Assembly (NCBI GenBank): GCA_001910725.1
Contig: MJGA01000008.1
Location: forward strand, 806,001-870,000
Reading direction: 5' to 3'
DNA: 64,000 bases
Origin: Phanerodontia chrysosporium
Lineage: Eukaryota; Basidiomycota; Agaricomycetes; Polyporales; Phanerochaetaceae
Both the position numbers and the translations under genes were made by a program. The notes under the pieces are model-generated. The model ran no database searches. It was not told the DNA's origin and saw only the letters and a list, made by a program, of their open reading frames with translations. Positions 37,901 to 49,153 of this stretch are shown piece by piece. Within the stretch, counting starts at the first letter, position 1. Every line of letters starts with the position of its first letter.

Positions 37901-39422
37901 GCTGTCACGCACTGGTGCGTGTCTGTCGAGCATCTTGGCAGCGTCGTCAAGACCTACGGAAAGCAGTACCCCTTGTGCTCTTGTCAACAAGGTCTGCTAT
38001 CTAGTATTTACTCATTTGGTTTGGCTAACGCTTGCTATTATCAGGCCCAGAGAATTGCTTCCGAATGTGGAGACACGCTGGTCAGCCGTCTTCTTGATGG
38101 TAGACCACTATCTCGAACTCCACCTCGTTCGTTCTCTCCGATTTCAAAGCGTACCTATCTACTAACCTACTCTCTCAAACGCTAGGCGGTCGAGGACTTC
38201 TTGAACACTGAAAAGCAAAGAAGTATCCGTGAACATTCCCTTGAAGCTACGGAAATACTAGTCCTCTCACACATCCGCCAGTTCCTCTATGCCTTCTACC
38301 TTGTCCAGCAACTTTTATTCTACGACAAAGTGCCAACTCTGCCTTGATCAATCCCTCTCTATGAGAGTCTGCAAGAGGGCTTGTGCGGCCTCCGAGAAAC
38401 TCTCCCGACTCTCACGCACGCCATCAACGCATCGCTCGGGCGGCTTCACAAATATCTCACGCTAGCACGCAAGAGCAAAGTGTATGTGCTTGCCATGGGT
38501 AAGATTTTTATAACTAACTCCTTTTGCCACGAGAACTTACATGTTTGTCCCCTAGTCCTTCATTCGGGCTTCAAATTTACCTGGATTGACAAGCACTGGA
38601 CCGAGGAAGAAGCTAGAAATGCCCGCACATGGCTCCGTGAAGCGGTGAATAGCTACGGTGCCTTCTCTCTCTCACTGTATTGACTGCATATAGATGCTCG
38701 AGCATCAACGTGTTCTCTTGCCGTCACCCCAGTTACCTTCTTCGCCACTCACCCCACTATCTGGTTCACCACAAAGCGCCGCTGCGCGTTCACAGGCACA
38801 TGGCGTAGCATGCATACGTGCACTGCTCCGGAAACTCTCCGGTTACTCTGTGGATGAGACCGTCACCACCGAGACCTTTGCGGGCATTTCTGCAGGTCAT
38901 GCGCCCGACGAGGAGACATCTGTACAACGAGAAAACCGGCACGCTCACATGGTAGAAAAAGAAGCAAGTCATTTTGAAGCAGAGCTGGTTCTCACCACCG
39001 AGCAACTCCATGACTTCAACATCTGTCGCCATTGGCAGGTATGACCGCATTCTCAGTGTCTTGTCGCGCACACTGATGACTCACCTCAGAGCAAGCAGCA
39101 TCAGTTTTCACTGATCTACCGTGTTGCACTGGACGTCCTGCCAGCGCAGGCTTCTGCGGTGCCCTGCGAGCACGTGTTCTCGTCCAGCAAGGAGACTGAC
39201 ACGCTGCGGAGGACAAATCTGTCTCCAGGCACCATAGAGCAACTCCAGATACTAAAGCATTTCTATCTGCAGCTGCGTGGCGAACAGCTTGACTTCTCGC
39301 ACGGCAGGCTTGCATCTGAGACGAACTTAGAACCATCAATATCCATTGAACAAATAGAGCGCATGGTGTCAGAGAGTAATACAGACACTCTAAAGAGACT
39401 TCTTACGGAGTCTGAGTCCTAA
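34984..39422 (+). pseudogene. hAT transposase, interrupted by a solo LTR
   Basis: The probable start at 34984 (MSTREDPRGPTFQQSDW) leads into a Tyr/Pro-rich N-terminus (HPYSYPYPYSYPY) and a basic patch (PPAKRMRTN). Just after the LTR (36577 on) the same frame continues to a BED finger: FVRCYLC, an intron, then GNVRRHLVKTH. The catalytic part follows across several introns: EFHNKLVRFIVVSDQ, TIGRISYTSDLWSN, RCFPHVINIAIKAGL and ELLPNVETRWSAVFLMVDHY. The C-terminal hAT dimerisation region is FSLIYRVALDVLPAQASAVP, CEHVFSSSKETDTLRR, ending TAA at 39420-39422. Removing the LTR and one GCTAC copy leaves the frame open at the junction (QSIAAG/YVMTDGG). The rest of the coding sequence looks undamaged, so only the LTR insertion clearly inactivates it. 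Confidence 0.75.
35885..36576 (-). repeat. Solo LTR (692 bp), copy A
   Basis: Begins TGTTGCGGAGC and ends ATCCGTGACA on the given strand, with the perfect 5-bp repeat GCTAC on both sides (35880-35884, 36577-36581). It sits inside the hAT coding region. The minus strand is the natural orientation: a TATATAAG-type box and a downstream GTAAGC splice-donor-like site follow each other there. No internal coding region, so it is a recombined solo LTR. It is the best-preserved copy of the family in this window. Confidence 0.85.
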
Positions 39423-39612
39423 CACTAGTATATCTTCGCGTTGTCGCACTGCTATCCATTCTTACTGTCGTCTATTTCCATATATAGCATATTTGTCAGC
39501 TTTTCGCACGTAGCCCAGATTATAAGGCAATCAGTCCCCTGCAATCCGCCACGTGTAGATAATCCGTGCAAATTGAAACGTCCTGGACTGTGGTACGCCT
39601 GCGGCAATACTA

Positions 39613-39620
39613 GATCTAAC
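39613..39620. repeat. Right 8-bp target-site duplication of hAT element
   Basis: GATCTAAC, identical to 34419-34426. Confidence 0.9.
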
Positions 39621-39855
39621 ATCAGTGTCATTCCGAGGCACCACTGAGGCGACCCACCTCAGATGCAGGGTGGCATGCCATAAAAGGCGGGAGTTGGTAG
39701 GAATCTCCATTCTGATCCACATAATCCTATTTAAATAGTCTGCCTTTGTAATCCACAAAAACCTGCATTTCATTTTCTCTTTTGTATTTATAGATACATG
39801 TATAAAAACCTATTTATTTCTCATCCAATACTATCGTTCATTTTCCACATCTCAC
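39621..39855. other. Short gap right of hAT
   Basis: Host or old repeat sequence, no gene. Confidence 0.3.
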
Positions 39856-40258
39856 TGTTGTGATGCGTAGACTCTGTGATGCAGGAGGATATCAAGATAA
39901 TATTTTCTGACATTTTTTACAGCTTTTATAATCTACATAGCTATACTTCCATGTATCTAGAATAGGTAATAAACAAATGGAAAAATGCTCACTCTGAAAA
40001 AACAGAATCTAATCTACGTGATCAATAAGAAAACGCTAAATTTGATAAGTGTGAAATCTAATCTATGGAATACTCAGAGTGGAAGATAGGAATAGAGAAG
40101 GGCAGTGAGACTTATCCCACTGCAAAATCTAGTAAGGATACGCCAACAGCACATCTTTTAATGGGTGTTCAGTGCTTCAGCCCTTCAGGCACCTCAGAGC
40201 TTTTGACTTCCATCTGCACAATAGTTTTGAGTGTGTCCTAGTGGAATAACTTTCAACA
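39856..40258 (-). repeat. Decayed solo LTR of the Copia family seen at 51701
   Basis: 403 bp, from TGTTGTGATGCG to TTTCAACA, collinear with the 404-bp Copia LTR at 51701-52104. The differences are mainly C to T and G to A. Flanks are CTCAC (39851-39855) and CTCAT (40259-40263), a one-mismatch 5-bp duplication. It is an old solo LTR. Confidence 0.8.
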
Positions 40259-41252
40259 CTCATCTCTACTTAATACTTCAAGAGGTTATGGGCCTCACAT
40301 TGAAAAGAGCACATACATATCACAAAAATGTGATGCTCTAGTGTCTATACACCAAACTGACTAGCAATACTCACTGGCAAGTTTTACTTGGACTACAAAG
40401 GGTGTAGACAAGCTTGAAAATGAAGTATGGAGGTTAGAGAGAAAGAACTATTAGTTTTTAAATATGACACATGACATGTGCCCCATGCTTAGTCAGCATG
40501 CAAGGGGGTCAAATGGTGCTGCCATTAATGAGACCGTCCCTGTGATGTCACTGCTAACTAAGAAACAAAATATTTTATTTATTTTTATCTAAATTTTCTT
40601 GTAGTATAAAATATAATTAAGATTTACACTTAAATTTTAATTATTATTTAAGACTAGCCACAGCCTACCCAGCAGTGAATACAAGCATTGTCGAGCTAGC
40701 TCCCTGCCCCTGAACATCAAATTCTAATAAGAACACAATGTGATTAAAGCTGGGGAGATACTTCCAGTTCTTAAAGTTTATGTACATGTGCATTAGACCC
40801 TCAGGAACTGGTGTTCAGGTTTCTAGCTATCTAATACCTACTACACTATTGATTAGTGCCCTACAGACATTTCTACATTCTTTTACACATTTCCAAATGT
40901 TTCTATGATATTTCAAAACCTTTTAAGATATTTCAGCACTGTCTAGACTTGTCCAGAGACCTCCAAGACTTTTTAGTCCATTTTGAAGTGTTTCAATGCT
41001 TTCAGACCCTTGTCTGCTTCTGGACCTTTGACCATGTAACTCTAAAATGCTGCACATATATATATTATGTGACTGCCATATTATGTGATTAACTTTAAGC
41101 CTAGGGCTGTCACTCTAGCACTTCTGCATGTTACATTTTGGAGCAATTACTTCTGTCACCTAATGTCCCTCATACTAAGGGTAGAGACAAAAAACTGTGA
41201 CATACAGTTATATAATCTAATGGACAGTATTTAGCATTGTCACCAAGGCTGC
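40259..41252. other. AT-rich gene-less sequence
   Basis: No ORF with recognisable content. TTTC-rich stretches at 40860-41030 look like degraded repeat DNA. Confidence 0.4.
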
Positions 41253-41944
41253 TGTCACGGAGCTAGGGCTCAATGCTACACGAGGGAGGGCAGATGGGGA
41301 TGACAACAATGAGGTGCAGCAGAGCGAGTCATGCAGTGATGCACAACTTATGCAGCTGTCCGTGTTGGCCAAGTTGTATTAGTGATGTATACTACAATAC
41401 AAACAATGGGCTTACCTGTCTGTATTGACTAAGAGGTCGAGATGACGGACAGGAGTGAGGAATGCTATCCTTATATACTACAAAGTCTTTAGGGCAGGCT
41501 ATACAATTACCTAAGCTGATGGGCAGTGCTCAGCATAGCCAGCGAGGCTGCGACACGGGCTGCACAGCAAGGTTGTGCTGGGGTTATGTCATGAGGTTGT
41601 GTCAGCTGGTAGTGTCTGAGGCTGCGTCGGGCTGAGGCTGTGTTATCAGGCTGATCAGCTCAGAGTGCCTCGGCGAGGGGAGTCATTAGGGATGACAGTG
41701 CCTCCTCGGCGATCCGGGGAACTGGTTACAAGGCAGACTGGTGATCCGGGCAGTGTCTGAGCGTGCAGTGGAATGCACTGATGTCTGGGGTGATGCACCA
41801 TCAAGGCGCTGGCACTGAATGGCCAGGCGCTGGGTGTGGGTGGCTAGGACTTCAGACGGCGCAAGGGCTGCTCGTCCATTGAATTAATTGAGGAAAATAG
41901 CTAAAATCAGCGAAAAATAGGGCTACACTGTTACATCCATAACA
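41253..41944 (-). repeat. Solo LTR (692 bp), copy B, transition-mutated
   Basis: Same length and order as copy A. It starts TGTCACGGAGC and ends ATCCATAACA, with flanks GCTGC (41248-41252) and GCTAC (41945-41949). Compared with copy A many CG sites are now TG or CA (GTGACA to ATAACA; GCGTGGCG to GCACAGCA). Confidence 0.75.
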
Positions 41945-41949
41945 GCTAC

Positions 41950-42956
41950 AATATGGGACTGCACTGTGAGACTATACTGGGACTATATTACAAGACTGTG
42001 TCAACTGGCTGATTAGTTTGGAGTGTTTCAGTGAGGGGAGTCATCAGGAATGACAATCATGCCATCATGAATGTGACAGTGTAACCCTATTTTTCGCCTT
42101 ATTTTCGGTTTTTTTTGTATTAATCCAATGAGCAAGCAACCCTCAAGTTGTCTGGAGTTCTAACCATCCACAGTTAGCCCTCTGATAGCGCATTACCCCC
42201 AAATACCTGCACATCTCGCTGCACACTCTGACATTGCCCATTGCCCAAATCACTAACTGATTCCCTAATGATTGAGGGCATGGTTGTCATTGCTGATGAC
42301 TCCTCTTACTGAAACACTCTGAACTGGTCAACCTGATGACATAGCCTCAATATACACTCAGCTGACACAGTCTTATGACATAGTCCTGACACAACCTCGT
42401 AGCGCAGCCGTGTCACAGCCTTGCTGACTATACTGAGCATTGTCCATCAGCTTAGGTTATGTTATAGCCTGCTCTAAAAACTTCATAATATAAAGGGTAG
42501 CACTCCTCACTCCTGTTCATCATCTCGATCCCTTGATCAATACAAACAGGTAAGCTGTTGTTTGCATCATAAATATTATGCTAATATAACCTTGGCTAAT
42601 ATGAACAGCTGAATAAGTTATTTGCTGCTGTGTGAATCACTCTACTGTGCCCTGTTGTCATTATTCCTGTCTACCCTCTCTTATGTAGCATTGACCTCTA
42701 GCTTTGCGATACATGTCTTTAGCCATCCAGAAAACCAATCACATAATAAGCCAATGATCTGAGCAGTGTCAGAGCAAGCAGCAGGATGAGCTGGCATCTA
42801 GGGGTGATGCACCATCAGCTGCTGGCGCTGAATTGCCAGATGCTGGATGTGGGCAACTAGGACTGCAGATGATGCAAAGGCTGCTCAATTATTGGATTAA
42901 TTAAGGAAAAGGGCTAAAATGAGGTAAAAAATAGGGCTACACTATCACATCTGTGA
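41950..42956 (-). repeat. Fragmented minus-oriented LTR (copy E) split by copy C
   Basis: About 41950-42059 matches the middle of copy A (from GACTGTGTCA to the GTCATCAGGAATGACA part). About 42714-42956 continues the same copy (from GCAGTGTC to TCACATCTGTGACA). Between them lies copy C in the opposite orientation. I read this as one LTR inserted into an older relative. Confidence 0.6.
42060..42713 (+). repeat. LTR copy C, plus orientation, decayed
   Basis: Reverse complement of the copy A/B type: AACCCTATTTTTCGCC near the start, ATAATATAAAGGGTAGCACT (promoter part) at about 42487, CAATACAAACAGGTAAGC at about 42538, and an end near GCTTTGCGATA. Borders are approximate. Confidence 0.6.
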
Positions 42957-43460
42957 CATTCACCCTGTTCTGCACCTTAACAAGCTTGCTGCAGCTGCCC
43001 AGGCCTATATTTTGTTGGCAGTTCTAGAAAGGTCAACAGATGCATATCTTGCCTATTTCTCAACCTTTTGTTTGTATTTCTCCAAATCTGTTGAAGGACA
43101 GCAAATGCAATCCAGTGCCTAAAGTGGTTGTGGTCCCTGCTTTATAAATTTTGTGATAACTTGGTCATAGCCAATGCTGTTCTGCCAGATACTCTTCTGA
43201 CCCATTGATGTCACCTCATTTGATTAAGTGAAGGTCAAAATTGTTACACTTTCCTCATTCAGATGTAACGCTGTCATGCCATTCTTCCTTTGTAGATGAG
43301 CACAATATTAGAAATATTTTAATGAAGCTGGCCTCATGTTCTGAGCATGCATATCAATCTATCCTACATTTCTGGGAAAATCTCAGCCATAGAATCTAAC
43401 TGGATCTGCCCATCAAATTTTATTTCTTCTATTTCTGTCATATCTCGGACCACTTCAGAC
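42957..43460. other. Gap between LTR copies
   Basis: No gene. AT-rich sequence of unknown origin. Confidence 0.3.
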
Positions 43461-44156
43461 TGTCACAGATATCACAGCATAGCCCCATTTTTTGCCTTAT
43501 TTTTGGCTATTTTCCTCAATTAATCCAGTGAGCAAGTAGCCCTTGTGTCGTTTGGAGTCCTAGCCACCCACAGCCAGCGCCTGGCCACTCAGTGCTAGCG
43601 CCCCAATGGTGCATTATCCCTAGACGCCAGTGCATCCTGCTGTGTGCTCTGACACTGTCTGGATCACCAGCTTGCCTTGCAACCAATTTCCCGAATGGCC
43701 GAGGAGGTACTGTTATCCCTGATGACTCCCCTTGTCGAGACACCCCGAGCTGATCAGTCTGATGACACAGCCTCGACCTGATACAGCCCCATCGCACAGC
43801 CAGCTAACACAACCTTGTGACATAGCCCCAATACAGCTTTGCAGTGCAGTCTCACGCCACAGCCTTGCCAGCTATGCTGAGCACTGTCATTAGCTTAGGT
43901 AATTGTACAGCCCGTCCTAAAGACTCTGTAGTATATAAGAGTAGCTCTCCTTACTCCAGTCCGTCATCTTGACCTCTTGGTCAATATTGACAGGTAAGCC
44001 TTCACTTGTACAGTAGAATACTTCACTAATGATATCTTGGTCAATATGAACAGCTGCATAAGTTGTGCGTCATTACATGACTCGCTTCATTGCATCTCGT
44101 CATCATCATCCCCATCTGCCCTCCCTCGTGTAGCATTGAGCCCTAGCTCTGCAATA
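43461..44156 (+). repeat. Solo LTR copy D, plus orientation
   Basis: 696 bp, starting TGTCACAGATATCACAG and ending CTCTGCAATA, flanked by the perfect 5-bp repeat CAGAC (43456-43460, 44157-44161). The core promoter is visible at about 43931 (GTATATAAGAG), followed by CAATATTGACAGGTAAGC at about 43984, the splice-donor-like element shared by all copies. Confidence 0.75.
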
Positions 44157-44454
44157 CAGACAGTCTAAATAAGCCATCCTTGTCTACGTGCTAAAATCCT
44201 TGACATATTAGTGTTTATCAATAGGTACTGAGTCTATACATCACAAAATTAATCCCACTTGCTTGGGGTACATGTAAAGACTGCTAACCTACTTTTATCT
44301 CATAAACTATGAACCAATTTCAAACCAGGGGCCAGCAATAGTATTATCTTTGCTTTAGCTGTAATATACATTCAAGGCATCACAACCTGTAGGGTATTGG
44401 GCCTGGCCACAAAGGCAGCAGCTCAACTTTATCAATTTGACTGCACAACACGTT
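44157..44454. other. Border of repeat block and gene block 2
   Basis: No gene; 3' flank of the ABM protein gene. Confidence 0.3.
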
Positions 44455-45237
44455 CTAGTCTTTTGTTTGATCAACACCAGCAAAAGGCTTCATCCAGACA
44501 TGTCGTCGTTCAACCTCCATATAGTCACCGAATGCCTTTGTGAGTTTCTCTCCAGTGCCATTGGGATCAAACCTCTGCCTTAGAATGTTAGCATGACCGC
44601 AGCAACATCATGAACACACGGCTGACCTCGATGGTCCTCGCACCCAAGATTACATAGTATATATCCGGGTCCTCAAGCGTGGGCCCGCCAAACGCGAGTC
44701 CTTCCAGCTCGCACCTGATCTTGGCAATCTTCGCGTCGAGCGCAGGCTTCGTGTGGTGATCCTTCACCCTTCCTCGGAGGATGACAAGCGCGGGCTGCGA
44801 GACAGCTGTGCTCTGCAGGTCGTACGGCACATGAACGACTCGGACGGCCGCATTTTGCGACTTGTCGTGGTCGACACATTTCTCGAACTCGCGGCGCATC
44901 ACCATGAAGTCCGGGCTGGCGGCAAATCTGCGATGGTGCTCGAGAGAGTCCCAGACTACAAGGGCGACTATCAGAACGGGGCATGCGTGCCGAGTGGCAA
45001 GAATGTCACCTTGTAAGACATAGCCGATCTCGTTATCTTCCACCTCTCGTCCACGATAGGCTCTGCGAATAACGGGTTACCTCGCGTATCCGCGAATGTG
45101 GAAGAGACTTACTGTCTGGATCCTTCGGCATTGGCCATATGTTGTAACGCGTCATCGACGACCGAGATGTGATTCATATACAGGTCTGACGCGGGGAAGG
45201 TCAGAAGCTCTATAACTGGTCCTGTATTGCTCGACAT
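44455..45237 (-). CDS. Dimeric alpha/beta-barrel (ABM-like) protein
   Basis: ATG at 45237 (MSSNTGPVIELLTFPASDLY), intron at about 45060-45114. The central exon contains ACPVLIVALVVWDSLEHHRR and VRVVHVPYDLQ, and a repeated half ends in KIRCELEGLAFGGPTLEDPD and IYYVILGART. A last exon (about 44455-44580) supplies RFDPNGTGEKLTKAFGDYME and a TAG at 44455-44457. The pattern ELLTFPAS followed by VVWESLEHH-type strands and HVPFD is that of small ABM-fold proteins often present in basidiomycetes. Some ABM proteins are monooxygenases, but no catalytic residue is diagnostic here, so the function is open. Confidence 0.6.
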
Positions 45238-45620
45238 ATCCTGGCAGTTCGATGATCTTGCCCTCACTTGCGTTGTATGCTGATGCTGGCGGGGCGTTGT
45301 AGTGCAGTGTAAAGCAAGCTTAAGAGACGTCGCGGTCCGGGAATTTCGGCACCCACCGATGCTCCAAAGACATGACATCATTTCAGCAGGAGCACAAAGA
45401 CGGCTAGGGAGGTAAGCCGCAGGGAAAATTTGTCCGTGGTTGGCGTACCTGAACGTTGTCGAAGAGTACTGAAGGCAGCGCGCCACGTCACAGACAGTGC
45501 GTGCAAGGACGAAGGCAAGGCGCAGAACCGCATTCATCTATTATAACAATAATCGCCGGTAATGGTATCATCAGAGTCGTCGAGCATGCGCGTAGTAGTG
45601 TGCAAGGCGCATAGCCCGGC
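45238..45620. other. Intergenic upstream of the ABM gene
   Basis: No supported gene; open minus-strand sequence here lacks features. Confidence 0.3.
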
Positions 45621-47387
45621 TTATATCGGTGCGATTGGGGCAGTTCCCTTCTCATGTGCCGTCCGCAAGCTGAGAAGACAATTAGTCAAAGCTCTCGAGA
45701 AGCATCCGAGAACGCTCACCTGTAATCATCGCCGTTCTGTGTGATGTACCGCACCCATGGCAGCGCCTGATACCCGCTCTTCTCGACAATCTTCAGGTAG
45801 CGCACTTGTATACCTGATACAGTGAAGTACGGGATCTCGAATTTAACGGTTATTGGCGCCCGTTTGTCCATGTTTTCTTGCTCTGTGGATGTATGCCGTT
45901 TACTTACAGTGTGTCCAAGACATGGGGCCACAGACATACCTCCACGAACGCTTGGCAGACCAAAATGTGCTCTCATGAGGAACTCTCTGCCACCGCCAAG
46001 CTGCTTGATCTTCCACACGAAGGCAGACTTGTCTGGTGCATATTGTACAGTTCCTGTCGACGCCTATAAACGAGACGTCCGCACAAGTCAGTGCGCTGAT
46101 GCTCAAGAATGTCTGGACTATACTTTCCCTGAACTTGGGTGTGTCGGCATCGTCTGGCACGGGCACATATATCTCGACGTTGTTGGCTGTACTTCGTCGC
46201 TTGAATTGTGCTTTCACCTTCACCATGTACTCGACACGGCTGCCCTTGTGGTGTTCGACCTGAGTGATTCTAGTCAGCTACCCAGACTCCATCAATGACC
46301 AGGCGATCGAGAACTTACCGCAGCTTCTACCCACACGAGTGGCTTAACGGGCGTTGACAAGCGATATGACATCAACTCGAATTCGCCATCTGGAGGGATA
46401 AACGAGATGGTACGATCATTTTCGAATCTTGAAAGCCGAACGCATTGGTGGAACTTGACGTCCTCCATCTCGATAGCCTTCCCCCGTGCAGCTGTGCACA
46501 ATCAGTTCATGCGATCATGCAAATGATGCCCAGTTGACGTACTGCGACCTGTGCTCTCAAACATGACTTTGTCGTTGAGGCCCAGCCTCAACTCTGGCAT
46601 GCCTGACAGATAGCACTTCATCTTGATCGCACCCAAAATTTCTGAGCGCACGACGTTTCCATTCGCATTGACCTAGTAAAGCCTTTAGAAGACACGATCC
46701 GGTGAATGGAACCGTCTCACGCACCAACAAGTTGACGCTTTCGATAACGTCGAGGAAAACCTCGTTCTTGCGGTATCGAATGCCTTCCGATCGCCACGAC
46801 ACTGCATTTGTGACTGCAATCGGCGGTCGCACTTGCACCTCGAGCTTGTAGGATTCCTGCGTGATGTATCTGCAGACGAGGGCCTCAGTATCTCCATGAC
46901 TGCACGTGCGACAAGCACGAGAGACGCTCCACGCACTCCTGCAGGATCTTGCTCTCCGTCGTTTGCGGGAAGCCAAAGTCCATCATTTCGTCCATGAGCT
47001 CGTAGATGATGACGAAGTTGTCCCGGATCGACTCCTCCTCGAGCTCCTTGAAGTACTCGATGAGCACCTGCACGAGTCGGTGCAGGAACAGGATGATCTC
47101 TGCCGCATTCGAGTTGCGCTTCGATAGCGCAAGCACTAGGGGAGCTGCGTCAGCGGATGGGTGCAAAAGGTGCGGACCCTGCACGCACGGTATAGGTTGG
47201 AGTGCCGGATGTGCATGTAATTGATGCCCTCGCGCGAGAAGCACGGTGTGACCTGCTGTCCCTCCTCCTCCAGCTCGAGCACTATCGGCATGAACTTTTC
47301 GATGTACGTCGCAGGGACGTCGTCGCGGTATGACCGCTGAATGAGTGGCTTGCCCTTGAGGTCAAGGATGGCGATCAGGCTAGCCAT
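45621..47387 (-). CDS. APM1: AP-1 clathrin adaptor mu subunit, canonical copy
   Basis: ATG at 47387 ([20 protein letters not shown]). The sequence is very close to fungal and animal AP-1 mu: [135 protein letters not shown] and [14 protein letters not shown]. The penultimate exon ends NGDDY and an intron (about 45670-45720) leads to a short tail SLRTAHEKG with TAA at 45621-45623. It selects tyrosine-based cargo at the trans-Golgi and endosomes together with beta, gamma and sigma subunits. The last intron is at the same place as in the paralogue at 16985-18682. Confidence 0.93.
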
Positions 47388-47653
47388 GACGACGGAGGTG
47401 TAGGTATGCAGTCAAACCCTCTCAACAAGCGAGTGTATCCGAGAAGGTAGCAGAAGGGTCAGGTCGTCCAAAATCCAGCAGTTGAGATGATGGGTGAAAG
47501 GATCAGCAACGGCGGACGCGCCGTCACCGACGTGTGCGTATAGGCGCCCGAAAGCGGGGTAACGGTATGTTATTACCGGGAATCATGAACCAATGACAGC
47601 TACAACGAACTCCCAGAATCCCAAGATAATAGCTCAAATCAGTACATATGTAG

Positions 47654-49153
47654 CTAACGCCGCTTTGACCCAAGCCAATTGAACCAAGTCCGGGTAGCTT
47701 CCTTCGGGGAATCGCTCTTCAAGAGCGGGGTCTCTTCGTGAGCATCGTCTTGAGGAGTAGGCTCAGGACTCGGTGTGCGCACATCGCTGTGCACCGCCGC
47801 ACTGACTGCTTCCTGCACGGTAACATTCCCTTCCGGTCCTTGTGTGGCGGGTACAGGAGAGTCGTGCAGCTGCGGATTGGGGTCAACTACCGGGCGTATT
47901 GGAATACCGAAGTCGTCGATGCCCAACTTCTTCTGGCGAACTCTCCACATGAGGCACATGACCAGAAGGGTTCCCTGTAGTATGCCAGCAGCAGCATACG
48001 GAGCCCATGCTGAAGCAATGCTTCAGAACGACGACATGCAACGACCAGTTGCGCACTTACTAGTCCAGTTAGTTGCAGGCCTGAAACGACGTCATTCACT
48101 ATACTAAGAAGCAGGGTTATTCTTGGCTCACCGGAGCATGATACTCAGTACCATGAGAATAGCACCTGGCGTCTGAATGAGCATCATAGGGATGCTCAGA
48201 GCCCCAACAAGCTTGTGCCTATAAGTGTGAACGATCTGCGGTAGGTACTGGAAGGCGGCCAGGATGGTAGAAGTAATACCGAGGAACGCGGCCCACAAAT
48301 CGACGGTGTCAATCTTGCGCGGCACTTTGTGAGGTGGCCTTGTGCCCAGAAGCAAGAAGGTGACGAACACAATCAGCAGACTGCGAAAAGGCTTGAGTCG
48401 TGCGACAGGCCTTCTAGACTGGTAGCACACACGTATATATGAAGACGACCCAAGCCAAAATGATTGACAGGCGCCACTCATCGCGTTTGGTGCTTCTCTT
48501 CATGTGCAACGGCGGTTGATTATCGTGTGAGTCTACGTTGACGGTAGTGTACTTCAGGTGAGCAGGGTAATAGATCATGTACAGGACCAATCTACAGAAG
48601 CAAGGGTTAGCCATATTATATTTTACGGGGTTATGTACGCACATCGCTGTAAAGCAGACCCATTGTAGCGTCAGTTGGAAGACTCCTGCCGTCATCTCGA
48701 TACAGGAGCCGAAGCTCTGAGCAAAGCATCAGCACTCCTGGGTGGCAGCAGCATTTCTTTGACATACCAGCACTCGACAGCACTTGATAATGTCCCATTG
48801 CATGGTCACACTGGGCCGCAGATGTCAGCTTTCGCACAGACCGTGAGTGAAACAGACGTGCATGTTCAGCATCCCTGACGCGGCTGAGAGACTTCCGAGC
48901 AGGAGGAACCATGGGCTGAACCCCTCTGACGACTTGGAGAGTATTATACGAAGATGCTAGTGGCGATTAGGCCAGACTGGTCTCATCTCGATGGGGCCGG
49001 CACTCACCTGTGGCAGATATGATATGATGAGCCCGACGCACAGTCCGGCGGTGAGCAAAGCCGTGAAGATGTCATGAATCTAGACGTAGTTCCAGATTAG
49101 CGACAATCAGCAAGAGCCAGCGTGTTACGCACAGGTCCGCATCCGCCCTCCAT
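47654..49153 (-). CDS. PQ-loop repeat membrane protein
   Basis: ATG at 49153 (MEGGCGP, a tiny first exon), then an intron at about 49079-49132 and the first PQ-loop helix: DIFTALLTAGLCVGLIISYL ending in Pro-Gln. The next exon has GFSPWFLLLGSLSAASGMLN. After further helices (LVLYMIYYPAHLKYTTV; RLSIILAWVVFIYT) comes the second PQ repeat: FLGITSTILAAFQYLPQIVH followed by ALSIPMMLIQTPGAILMVLS. The hydrophilic tail ends EETPLLKSDSPKEATRTWFN and a stop at 47654. Two PQ motifs in a seven-helix frame are typical of lysosomal/vacuolar amino-acid and related transporters (cystinosin/Ypq type). This form resembles the uncharacterised fungal YMR010W-like group. A dileucine-like EETPLL suggests vacuolar sorting. 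Confidence 0.82.

Larger units (their letters stand above)
34427..39612 (+). mobile_element. hAT DNA transposon (5186 bp including a nested solo LTR)
   Basis: Both ends can be read directly. The left end starts TAGTGTTGCCGCGG at 34427, and the complement of the right end starts TAGTATTGCCGCAG at 39612 (12 of 14 match). The bases outside are a perfect 8-bp direct repeat GATCTAAC at 34419-34426 and 39613-39620, the target-site duplication length of hAT elements. Inside is a BED-finger plus hAT-dimerisation transposase. A solo LTR (35885-36576) interrupts the coding region, so the original element was about 4.5 kb and this copy is probably not autonomous now. Confidence 0.9.

Noticed and set aside
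41253..44156. LTR copies B and D as the two ends of one intact retrotransposon
   Set aside because: They are in opposite orientation, each has its own 5-bp flanking repeat, and no coding sequence lies between.
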